Shown here: one piece after another, positions 19,901-27,078 of the stretch
How the letters are laid out: every line of letters begins with the position of its first letter
How positions within the stretch are numbered: the first letter of the stretch is position 1
Notes under the pieces: generated by a model
What the model was told of the DNA's origin: nothing
Seen by the model: only the letters and a program-made list of their open reading frames with translations
Database searches by the model: none
Made by a program: the position numbers and the translations under genes
Source: Bacteroidetes bacterium UBA2664
GTDB lineage: Bacteria > Bacteroidota > Rhodothermia > Balneolales > Balneolaceae
NCBI GenBank assembly: GCA_002359315.1
Contig: DEMS01000001.1
Location: forward strand, 31,339 to 95,338
Length of the DNA: 64,000 bases
Direction: 5' to 3'

Positions 19901-20157
19901 CTCTCAAATGTACCATTGCCGGAGGTGAATCGGTTATCATCCGGCTGAAATTCTACCATTACAGCAATGATTCTCAGGTTATCCGTTGGTTCAATATCCA
20001 GTATCGAACGAGCATTATCTGATTGCCCGATATTTAAAAGGGAGTGATGAGTTAAAGTTGACAAGTTTTGTGCTAAACCGTCAGTGTAAAGGGGGATAAA
20101 AATAAAAAGCAGTGATAAAAAAAATTTACCACTGCTTAAAACTGATTGGGATAACAT
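16948..20157 (-). CDS. M6-family pseudo-peptidase with type IX C-terminal sorting domain
   Basis: A 1069-residue secreted protein: signal peptide (1-30, ending GLAQ), M6/immune-inhibitor-A-like domain (about 60-350), a propeller-like region with FG-GAP-type blades (DLNDDGNPDFLYV, VADLDGDEYPDLLIP), and a C-terminal domain of about 80 residues (NWPNPAIDETFIRYQ ... GAYYALLEA ... KLIKIAIV) resembling the type A sorting domain of the type IX system. The M6 context GLPELFNTETGN-SGIGRFGLMDGAG is kept, but the zinc motif HExxH is LIGRH (280-284), so the first His and the Glu are lost. It should not be an active metalloprotease. porV lies directly upstream in the same operon. Confidence 0.82.
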   Translation of the reverse strand: MLSQSVLSSGKFFLSLLFIFIPLYTDGLAQNLSTLTHHSLLNIGQSDNARSILDIEPTDNLRIIAVMVEFQPDDNRFTSGNGTFESGSIPYLEDPGTNVDALPHNQAYFEAHLSFVKNYFEKNSNNQFGISFQVLPNVYRLDNKMEKYSPIGQNPDFHPLAELAKDVWNLVGNDSSVQFEKNQNEKIAFVIFHAGIGRDVELTGTTLDKTPQDIPSVYLSKNAFKELFNDPSFSGFEIGNTNLLVDHSLILPRTLSRSGVDFSDNRFVIPLSINGLLTALIGRHIGLPELFNTETGNSGIGRFGLMDGAGIFAYNGLFPPELSAWEKIQLGWQEPFEVNYDQQEPIELPASSLRKQSSIAKISLSNSEYFLIENRHRDPENSGIVLTIQRPDGSIVEQSFSNRDSDFVNQTNDFDKLLEPGVIIDVSNYDFALPGGLVNEGSEKRDLNGGILIWHIDETVIRKQINTIGVNRFPDRKGVELKEADGAQDIGRPTNIGIAQNDPNGSAFDFWWSGNNSSVIFQSDTLSLYQNRFGPDTFPDNRSHTGALSPFEIFDFSNNLPIASFKIRETTPENTFFDLKIRKTLTSITTATSSADPYWSRYPLAIQSISAADSQDNIIIPGMDGLILYNLETNRSSPFNRNDDYIQQPLSGFNDAGFLAVSSNPLRSVDEMKVSIYNVSDEIPTLIGDYTTVANTGFLSTSEPDIIDLDGTSVRIDINSKTLLLNSSNQQSSEIIGRTQSLIKDNQLVIRSAQGTVTHPISPSNTFTRAHTGLVQSGDGMIFVYLLLDDKLSLFSPANQYSNEIILENRDRLEWPAIVDLNDDGNPDFLYVNQTGNKLIGKNVNGAMLDGFPITPLPGNHFTGTPLVADLDGDEYPDLLIPTDDTISLFITAYRSDTKLMEGFPLLVGGLPSADHQLIHPMLKNRQLIAVSPENDLKIWNFPKMGKIQWASKYGNSTDNKVTGLIEPGETKTSPFTLLNSSETYNWPNPAIDETFIRYQTESAAIIRIRITTMSGRLISDRRMQSVGGLPEELRIDTSSWASGAYYALLEATSGNTTERKLIKIAIVR

Positions 20158-20166
20158 CCACAGTTC

Positions 20167-21294
20167 TTATCTGAAGTTTATGAGCAAACTAAGGCGTATT
20201 GTATTTGCCAAAGGATGATCTTCTTCGAGTGTATACAAGTAGCTGAAATCTACACCGAAAATATTATATCGGAGTCCGGCACCAAGTGTTACAAACTCTC
20301 TGTTACCGTTTTCAGGATTTTCATAGTAATAACCACCTCGGAGGGCGAAGAGATTATCGTACCAATATTCTAATCCAAAACCGAGCATTAACTGTTGTGC
20401 AAGACTTACGCTCACATTTTCAGTACCATTAAATCTCTCAAAAGAACTCCATGAATTGATTAATGCTTCAAAAACGCCCATCGTTTCAAACTCAGGACTA
20501 TCGGGATCTGAACTGACTCTTTGGCTTCGAGCCATGATTTTTGAAACATCATTTGAAAATGTAAGTGTATTCATGCCATTTGCATCCAAATCCATCGTAT
20601 AGGCCCATCCGGCTCTAAACATTGTAGGAAGCGGATCTCGTTGAGCATTATCGGTATATTGAATACCGGGACCGATATTTGAGATATTTAATCCGGCATT
20701 AAATTTTGCTTCTCTGTTTCCTAATTGGAAAGAATTTGATTTGTATAGTGCTGCCAAATCAACGCCCACACTCGACCCGGGGCTGATATCCTGGCCGCTT
20801 ACACTGCCATCTGCTAATGAACTGTAGATATATCTGATTCCGGTACCCAAAGCGAAAGTTTCTGATAATTTCAATCCATACGAAAGCCCTGCAGATATTT
20901 CAAAACTATTAAATCTGCCTAATTCCAATCCTGTCTCGTCAGTTCGGGTTTGTTCGCCAAGATTTAGAAAAGTAAGATGCCCGCCAATGGTTCCGATTCC
21001 ATCAATATAATAGGTGCCTACAAGATAATCGTAAAAAAGGTCAGCATTAAAAGCCGGTAACCAGTTAGCATGTGTAAGGCTTACCTGGTTTTGGTTTTGA
21101 AATGCCAAGCCGGCCGGATTCCAAAATATGGCAGAGGCATTGTCTGCTATTGCGACACCGGTATTTCCCATTCCTGTGGATCTCGAATCAGGTTCAATTT
21201 GCAAGAAAGGTACCGCTGTAATACCCACCTGGGAGTATGCCGCTCCATAGGATAGAAATAGGAGCACTAAGGTAAGTGAGAATATTTTTTTCAT
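20167..21294 (-). CDS. porV: PorV-like type IX secretion outer-membrane protein
   Basis: A 375-residue outer-membrane barrel of the PorV/PorQ family: signal peptide ending AAYSQ, then FLQIEPDSRSTGMGNTGVAIADNASAIFWNPAGLA, the hallmark N-terminus, and strands to a C-terminal LSLLINFR. PorV shuttles type IX cargo from the translocon to the attachment complex on the outer membrane. Family and length fit PorV; PorU is not next to it. It heads the leftward operon, and the next gene has a type IX-style sorting domain, which supports the role. The 309-base gap upstream should hold the promoter. Confidence 0.85.
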   Translation of the reverse strand: MKKIFSLTLVLLFLSYGAAYSQVGITAVPFLQIEPDSRSTGMGNTGVAIADNASAIFWNPAGLAFQNQNQVSLTHANWLPAFNADLFYDYLVGTYYIDGIGTIGGHLTFLNLGEQTRTDETGLELGRFNSFEISAGLSYGLKLSETFALGTGIRYIYSSLADGSVSGQDISPGSSVGVDLAALYKSNSFQLGNREAKFNAGLNISNIGPGIQYTDNAQRDPLPTMFRAGWAYTMDLDANGMNTLTFSNDVSKIMARSQRVSSDPDSPEFETMGVFEALINSWSSFERFNGTENVSVSLAQQLMLGFGLEYWYDNLFALRGGYYYENPENGNREFVTLGAGLRYNIFGVDFSYLYTLEEDHPLANTIRLSLLINFR

Positions 21295-21603
21295 AGACAG
21301 TAATAAAAATGATTTGTCCTATATTTTAAACAGATTATGACCCGTTTTATTGTTGATGAACATGTCTAATGAATCAATTTAAATATTGATTTATTTATGT
21401 GAACATGTAATATATCAATTTAGTAAAGTTGCTTAACTAAGCTGTAGCTATTAATCGAATAGTAATTGTTTAATGAATGGACAACAAGAGCAAATTTATG
21501 CAATCGGAAAATAACGAACAAATTCTAACATTAAATATGATACATCCGACCGTTAAAAAAGTCAAATAAATAGGATTATATTAAAGAATTAAAATATAGC
21601 GTA
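21295..21603. other. Intergenic region upstream of porV
   Basis: A 309-base AT-rich stretch between the thiolase stop and the porV start, both on the minus strand. It should hold the porV promoter, but I see no convincing match to the Bacteroidota promoter (TTG...TAnnTTTG). A palindromic AATCAAT...ATTGATT pair lies near 21375-21395 and GAACATGT occurs twice around it. No terminator hairpin with a T-run was found. A 30-codon plus-strand frame at 21477 has nothing to support it. Confidence 0.6.
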
Positions 21604-22782
21604 CTAATTACGTTCAATAACCAATGCAGATGCACCGCCGCCGCCATTGCAGATGCCGGAACAACCTATTTTCCCGTCACTTTTAATTAGAGCATGAATA
21701 AGGGTAACCACTATTCTTGCACCGGAGCATCCCAGCGGATGACCTATGCTCACAGCTCCACCATGAATATTCACTTTTTTGCTGTCCAGTTTAAGTAATT
21801 GATTATTTGCAATTGAAACTACTGAAAAAGCTTCATTGATCTCATAGAGGTCAACATCTTCACTTTTTACATTTGCTCTTTTAAGTGCAAGGGGAATGGC
21901 TTCAGAAGGGGCTGTTGTAAACCATTCAGGTCGTTTAGCTGCGCTAGCATGTCCTTTGATGATAGCTAAAGGTTTAATATTTAATTCTTTTGCTTTTTCC
22001 TCACTCATCAATAAAACTGCTGCTGCACCATCATTTATACTGCTTGCATTGGCAGCTGTTATGGTTCCTTCCTTTGAAAATACAGGCCGAAGTTGAGGTA
22101 TTTTTTCAAAATTAACTCTTTCCAATTCTTCGTCCATTGTCACCATTGTGACATTCCCTTTTCGGTCTTTAACTTTTATTGAAACGATTTCATCTTTGAA
22201 AAATCCCTTTTCATGAGCATTGATAGCTCTTTTATAAGATTCAGTTGCAAATTGATCCTGCTCTTCACGACTGATATTACACTCCTTAGCACACAATTCA
22301 CCGGCTGAACCCATATGAAAATCATTGTATACGTCCCATAATCCATCAGTAATTATGCCATCCAGCGCTTCACTATGACCCAATTTGGCTCCAAACCGCT
22401 CTTTCTTGAGATAAAAGGGGACATTACTCATACTTTCCATTCCGCCAGCAACCATAATATCATTTTGGCCGAGTGAAATTTGATCCGCTGCGATCATGAT
22501 TGCTTTCATGCCAGATGCACATACTTTATTGACGGTAGTTGCCGGAATTTTTTCAGAAAGCCCTGCATTTAATGCTGCCTGGCGAGCCGGAGCTTGTCCA
22601 ATTCCGGCACTCAATACATTCCCCATTACAACTTCATCAACCTGATCCATTTTTATTCCGGCAGTTTTTATGACTTCATAAATCACTGCAGCTCCTAATT
22701 CCGGTGCCGTATAAGAAGATAAAGAACCACCAAATGATCCGATGGGCGTGCGTTTTGCAGCAACAATAACAACATTTCTCAT
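21604..22782 (-). CDS. Acetyl-CoA C-acetyltransferase (thiolase)
   Basis: A 392-residue thiolase of normal length. The nucleophilic Cys is in VNKVCASGMKA; the second catalytic site is NIHGGAVSIGHPLGCSGAR (His) and the final Cys is in CSGICNGGGGASA. It either condenses two acetyl-CoA or cleaves acetoacetyl-CoA; sequence cannot tell synthesis from breakdown. The closeness of two acyl-CoA dehydrogenases and an ETF set elsewhere in the window fits a beta-oxidation role. Start ATG is about 30 bases after the upstream cystathionine gene stop. Confidence 0.95.
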   Translation of the reverse strand: MRNVVIVAAKRTPIGSFGGSLSSYTAPELGAAVIYEVIKTAGIKMDQVDEVVMGNVLSAGIGQAPARQAALNAGLSEKIPATTVNKVCASGMKAIMIAADQISLGQNDIMVAGGMESMSNVPFYLKKERFGAKLGHSEALDGIITDGLWDVYNDFHMGSAGELCAKECNISREEQDQFATESYKRAINAHEKGFFKDEIVSIKVKDRKGNVTMVTMDEELERVNFEKIPQLRPVFSKEGTITAANASSINDGAAAVLLMSEEKAKELNIKPLAIIKGHASAAKRPEWFTTAPSEAIPLALKRANVKSEDVDLYEINEAFSVVSIANNQLLKLDSKKVNIHGGAVSIGHPLGCSGARIVVTLIHALIKSDGKIGCSGICNGGGGASALVIERN

Positions 22783-22812
22783 AATTCTACTACGTTTTAA
22801 ATTTCTAATTAA

Positions 22813-23952
22813 TTATTCAAAAGCCTGGTTTAAATCTTCAATAAGATCATCCACATCTTCAATTCCAATAGACAATCGAATCAATGAATCCATCAATCCG
22901 GCAGCTTCTCTTACATTCTTTGGTATCGAACCGTGAGTCATCGAAGTCGGATGACTTATCAATGATTCAACTCCGCCCAGGCTTTCAGCAAGGGTGAAAA
23001 TTTTCGTTTTTTTCATAACTTCGAATGCAGTTTCAATCGAATCTTCTGTCATCGTGAAGGAGAGCATCGCTCCGAAGTCCTTCATCTGTCGGCTGGCCAA
23101 TTGATGTTGTGCATGACTTTTGAGCCCCGGATAATAGACGGTTCCTACGCGCGGGTGGTTAATAAGAAAATTGGCAATTTTTTTGGCGTTTTCAACGGAC
23201 CTTTCCACACGAACATGCAATGTTTTGATTCCTCTGAGAATCAGATAGCAGTCTGTCGGCCCCGGAACTGCTCCTGTTGTTTTAACCTGAAATTTAACCT
23301 TCTCCATAAATTCTTTATTAGAGCTGGCAACAGCACCGCCAATTACATCAGAATGTCCGCCAAGGTATTTAGTAGTAGAGTGCATGACTACATCAGCGCC
23401 TAAAAGAAGAGGCTGCTGGAGATAAGGGGATGCAAATGTGTTATCTACTACAGATAGAATGTCTTTGTTTTTAATAAGGTTAGTAACAGCATCGATATCA
23501 ATAATCCGGAGAAGTGGATTTGTTGGAGTTTCAATCCAGACCAGCTTCGTATTATTTTGAATAGCCTGACCTACTTCTTCAATATTTGTCATATCTACAA
23601 ATGAAAAATCAATACCGTAGGGTTCGAACACTTTGGTAAATAATCTGTAAGAACCCCCATAAAGGTCATTTGTAGAAATGACATGATCTCCCGGTTTCAG
23701 CGTTTTTAAAATGGCATCTATTGCAGCAACGCCACTTGAAAAGCATGCACATTCATCGGCTTCCTCTAATCCGGCGATCAATTTTTCCAATGCTGTTCTG
23801 GTTGGATTGCCTACTCTTGCATAATCATATCCTTGGTGATCATTTGGAGCTTTTTGTGCATAGGTTGAAGTGTGGAAGATTGGGGGCATTACGGCACCAC
23901 TCGTTTCTTCCGGTTTTTGACCTGCATGTATTGCTTTTGTATTAAATTTCAT
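22813..23952 (-). CDS. Cystathionine gamma-synthase / gamma-lyase family PLP enzyme
   Basis: A 379-residue Cys/Met-metabolism PLP enzyme. It opens MKFNTKAIHAGQ, has the YARVGNPTR active-site stretch, the CACFSSGVAAI cofactor loop, VVDNTFASPYLQQPL and the PLP Lys in HSTTKYLGGHSD, and ends with GGVESLISHPTSMTHG. This family includes cystathionine gamma-synthase (metB) and gamma-lyase (mccB), which are hard to separate by sequence alone. Methionine or cysteine metabolism in the cytoplasm is expected. It sits 3 bases after a TPR lipoprotein stop and 30 bases before the thiolase. Confidence 0.93.
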   Translation of the reverse strand: MKFNTKAIHAGQKPEETSGAVMPPIFHTSTYAQKAPNDHQGYDYARVGNPTRTALEKLIAGLEEADECACFSSGVAAIDAILKTLKPGDHVISTNDLYGGSYRLFTKVFEPYGIDFSFVDMTNIEEVGQAIQNNTKLVWIETPTNPLLRIIDIDAVTNLIKNKDILSVVDNTFASPYLQQPLLLGADVVMHSTTKYLGGHSDVIGGAVASSNKEFMEKVKFQVKTTGAVPGPTDCYLILRGIKTLHVRVERSVENAKKIANFLINHPRVGTVYYPGLKSHAQHQLASRQMKDFGAMLSFTMTEDSIETAFEVMKKTKIFTLAESLGGVESLISHPTSMTHGSIPKNVREAAGLMDSLIRLSIGIEDVDDLIEDLNQAFE

Positions 23953-23955
23953 AAA

Positions 23956-25179
23956 TCAAAAATTATATGATCGTTCTATAGAATCAGCTTTTTCATTCAT
24001 CCCGGCTTCTATATAGAGATTGTGAAGAGTATAAACATGCTCCATGTTATCAGGGTTCATCTCTGTAAGTTTTTCGAATAATTCGATAGAATTGTCACTG
24101 TAGTTTTGAATTATTTGTTGAATCATTGATTCAATTTCAGTGGATAGAGTAAAGGAAGATTGGATGGAAGTAAGATTGTTGACACTACTAATGTAAAATG
24201 ATCCCATCCTAAATAAACTCTCTTCATTCGCTGGAATAGTCGTACTCAGAGACTCATATATAGTGTGAGCATCCGTTAATATCTCAAGCAACTCTTCAAT
24301 TTTTTCATCTTGCGTCTCAGTTGTCTCAAAATCATTGTTAAGTTCTTCAGCTTTGGAAACAAATAGAAAATATAGTTGAGCGGCCAATTCTTCTTTGTAA
24401 TAATATCTTGCCGGAAATTTATCTGCAAGAATTTCTAATTGAGTAATCGCGTCACTGTGACGCTGGCTGATCATGTATGCATTTATAAGGCCGTGAAGAA
24501 GACGATTGTCATTTTCATTTTTTGAAACCAGATTTTCATAGATAACAATGGACTCTTCAGTATTGCCTGTTTCCAGATATAGATAGGCTAACCTTTCCAA
24601 TAATTCAGGGTTCGGTTCTTGGGTTCGATTAATGCCATTTTCGAGTGTTTCAATAGCGTTATTTATTGAACCATTCTCATAGAAAGTTGTAGACATTAAA
24701 TTGTAAGTGACCAGGCTATCCGGTTGCAATACAATAGCATTGTCAAAATGAGCCAATATTTCATAGAAATGTTGATTTGATCCACTATTTCTGCTCAATT
24801 GCAATAATCGAATACCACTAGACTGTTCAGCTGACCAGGCTTTTACAAGTAGATCTGTGATTTCGGAGATATTACTATTATCAGTTGTCTCTTCCGCCTC
24901 ACTTAATGAATAAAGATTTTGATAAATCGGATACCGATCGGATGGATTTGATTGTTGAGAGGCATATTCACTCAAAAGTGTCGCTTTTTGAATTTTCAGA
25001 ATTTGATTGTCGGGATCTTCTTCCAAATCCTGATTGATTTGGTTAATCTGATCATTCAATTGTTGAAGCTGTGATCGTTCTGCGGGTGCTTCAGTTGTTT
25101 CAAATAGGGAACATGAAACAGCAAAAAAAATCCCGAAGGCAAGTAAAATACTTGCCATTCGGGTTGATAAATAAATCAT
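23956..25179 (-). CDS. TPR lipoprotein with terminator-like hairpin over its signal peptide
   Basis: A 407-residue lipoprotein. The lipobox is FAVSC near residue 23 of the ATG at 25179 (a second ATG at 25158 also works). After an acidic linker come tandem TPR-like helices (NDNRLLHGLINAY, DSLVTYNLMSTTFYENGSINNAIETLENGI). It is a diverged paralogue of the gene just upstream (25200-26522), sharing order of TPR units, the 'INPDS/QPDS' phrase before a TPR and an extended acidic insert. It probably acts as an envelope scaffold. A 14-bp hairpin followed by a U8 tract lies inside codons 6-18, see the separate entry. Confidence 0.82.
   Translation of the reverse strand: MIYLSTRMASILLAFGIFFAVSCSLFETTEAPAERSQLQQLNDQINQINQDLEEDPDNQILKIQKATLLSEYASQQSNPSDRYPIYQNLYSLSEAEETTDNSNISEITDLLVKAWSAEQSSGIRLLQLSRNSGSNQHFYEILAHFDNAIVLQPDSLVTYNLMSTTFYENGSINNAIETLENGINRTQEPNPELLERLAYLYLETGNTEESIVIYENLVSKNENDNRLLHGLINAYMISQRHSDAITQLEILADKFPARYYYKEELAAQLYFLFVSKAEELNNDFETTETQDEKIEELLEILTDAHTIYESLSTTIPANEESLFRMGSFYISSVNNLTSIQSSFTLSTEIESMIQQIIQNYSDNSIELFEKLTEMNPDNMEHVYTLHNLYIEAGMNEKADSIERSYNF
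25123..25163 (-). terminator. Terminator-shaped hairpin inside the 5' coding region of the TPR lipoprotein
   Basis: On the minus strand a 14-bp stem (arms 25149-25163 and 25132-25145, one bulged base, 3-base loop) is followed at once by eight U residues (25123-25130). This is the shape of a strong intrinsic terminator. It lies entirely within the open frame of the downstream TPR lipoprotein and covers its second ATG (25156-25158). It could end or attenuate transcription from the upstream TPR gene and hide that ATG. Confidence 0.75.
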
Positions 25180-25199
25180 AGTTTATATTTAAAAATTGA

Positions 25200-26522
25200 T
25201 TAATCCTCGAAACCGGCTTTTTCCATAGCTTCAAGAGCCTCTTCTTCCATGCCTAACTGAGTATAGACCTGAAATAATGATTGCCAGTTATCTGTATTAT
25301 CCGGATTGATTTCAGCTGCGGCCTCGTAGTAAATTCTTGCTTGCTGAAGGTTTTCACGTGCGCGTTGATCCAATTCTGCAACTAACTCTGAATCATCCAC
25401 AACGTTGTTTCTTCGTTCAAAAAGATTAGCAGCTTTATTTTGATAGATGATAGCCAGAATAAAATTAGCTGATTCACTTTCCGGTTCAAGTTCTACAACT
25501 TTTTCCATCTGTTCTATAGAGATCGCTGTAAACTCATCAATTTCTGCCTCAAGACGATCGATTTCTTGTTGCAATTCTGCAATTTCCTCCTCTGTTTCTG
25601 CTCTCTCTGCACCACTTTGTCCGCGTAACTCTATACCCAGATCAAACATTTCTCTATAGAGCTCAGTAACTTCAGTAGTGTTACGATCCACACTTTGATA
25701 AATTTGTGTACCTAATACTCTTCTGTATTGAGGATTATTTGGCTCTTGAGCAATAAGATCTTCGATAAGTTCTACCGCTCTATCTCTTTCACCGGATTGG
25801 ATGTATGCATCAGCCAGGAATTGAACAAAACTTGTCTCATCCGGATATAATTCAAGTGCTTCTTCAGAATAACGAATAGCAGGCTCATATTGGTTTTCAA
25901 AAAGATAGAGACTGATTAGAAATTCATAGTCATCAATCTGTGGCGGATCTAATAGTGACATCGCTGTTTCATATACTTCGATTGCGTTCTCTATCTCATC
26001 CATTTGGAAATAAGTGGATGCCATTACCTGATATGTCATTGCACTGTCAGGATTTATGGTTGCTGCATTTTCGAAATGAGCCATTGATGTTCGGTAGGGA
26101 TCCGGCGTTGCATTAAACAAACTGTCATCTGTTTGAATATTGACCCCCGTATTATACTCATCAGCCCAATAACCAACGACTGTATCATTGAGTTCTTGCA
26201 GTTCTGACGGGGTCTCTTCCTGGTTTTGCATTAATTCCTTAGCCGTATCCATTGATGCTTTGGATCTCTCATAATAAGGCTTTCTCTCCGTCGGATTTTC
26301 AAAGGTTTCTGCCAAAGCTGCCAGAACTACTCCTTTATAGTAATGAGCAATGTAGTTGTCAGGATTCTCAGTTATGGCATCTTCAGTAAGTTGAAGTGCA
26401 GTATCAAAATCTCCTGTAAATATACTTAGTGTAACGTCATCGACTAATGGGTCGGTAGTTTCACATGCCAATAACATTGCCGCTAGTGCGATGATCGGTA
26501 AAAATAATTTATAACTTTTCAT
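25200..26522 (-). CDS. TPR lipoprotein
   Basis: I choose the ATG at 26520-26522 because it gives a lipoprotein signal (MKSYKLFLPIIALAAMLLAC); a start 90 bases upstream at 26612 would bury the signal. The mature 420-residue part has TPR units (DNYIAHYYKGVVLAAL, DSAMTYQVMASTYFQMDEIENAIEVYETAM, DETSFVQFLADAYIQSGERDRAVELI, DNTDNWQSLFQVYTQLG) and an acidic coiled-coil insert (AERAETEEEIAELQQEIDRLEAEI). It is likely an envelope protein-interaction scaffold. Its downstream neighbour at 23956 is a paralogue, 20 bases away, so they probably arose by tandem duplication. Confidence 0.85.
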   Translation of the reverse strand: MKSYKLFLPIIALAAMLLACETTDPLVDDVTLSIFTGDFDTALQLTEDAITENPDNYIAHYYKGVVLAALAETFENPTERKPYYERSKASMDTAKELMQNQEETPSELQELNDTVVGYWADEYNTGVNIQTDDSLFNATPDPYRTSMAHFENAATINPDSAMTYQVMASTYFQMDEIENAIEVYETAMSLLDPPQIDDYEFLISLYLFENQYEPAIRYSEEALELYPDETSFVQFLADAYIQSGERDRAVELIEDLIAQEPNNPQYRRVLGTQIYQSVDRNTTEVTELYREMFDLGIELRGQSGAERAETEEEIAELQQEIDRLEAEIDEFTAISIEQMEKVVELEPESESANFILAIIYQNKAANLFERRNNVVDDSELVAELDQRARENLQQARIYYEAAAEINPDNTDNWQSLFQVYTQLGMEEEALEAMEKAGFED

Positions 26523-26697
26523 TTTTATATAATATCGTTCATTTTGGTTGAATTGATCTCTGTAAAGTAACCATATATAGAGGATTCCGCAATATAGATA
26601 GTGATCGATCATAAAATTAACTGTGAACTAATCTCTGCTATATCTTACATTTAAATTGATTTATTTAAGTTAAGAATGTTAATAAATATTTAATTAT

Positions 26698-27078
26698 ATG
26701 AGTAAAATAAAAGTAGAAACAAAATCAGCTCCTGATGCGCTCGGTCCATATAGTCAAGCAATTATACATCAAGGTATCGTTTATTGTTCCGGACAAATTG
26801 CAATCGATCCAAATAAAAATACGATAGTAGAAGGGGGGATCACTGAACAGGCGGATCAGGTGATGAAAAATCTTAAATCAGTCCTTATGGCTGCTAACAG
26901 TGATATGGAGAAGATTCTGAAATGTACGATTTATTTGAATGATATGTCTGATTTTGCCGCTTTAAACGAGGTATATTCAACCTATTTTAAATCAGATCCG
27001 CCGGCCCGGGAAACAGTAGCGGTTAAAGGGCTTCCAAAAGATGTTAAGGTTGAGATTAGCTGTATAGCTTATCAATGA
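26698..27078 (+). CDS. ridA: RidA family enamine/imine deaminase
   Basis: A 126-residue YjgF/YER057c/UK114 protein. It reads APDALGPYSQAIIHQGIVYCSGQIAIDP and VKCTIYLNDMSDFAALNEVYSTYF-type stretches, and the substrate-binding Arg is in PPARETVAVKGLPKDVKVEISCIAY. RidA deaminates reactive 2-aminoacrylate and other imines made by PLP enzymes. A PLP cystathionine enzyme is nearby on the other strand, a plausible but unproven link. It starts from an ATG and its stop abuts the convergent M23 gene stop with no gap. Confidence 0.96.
   Translation: MSKIKVETKSAPDALGPYSQAIIHQGIVYCSGQIAIDPNKNTIVEGGITEQADQVMKNLKSVLMAANSDMEKILKCTIYLNDMSDFAALNEVYSTYFKSDPPARETVAVKGLPKDVKVEISCIAYQ

Noticed and set aside
21477..21569. 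30-codon plus-strand frame in the porV leader
   Set aside because: Short, lysine-rich in an AT-rich leader, no signal of translation and no homologue I recognise.
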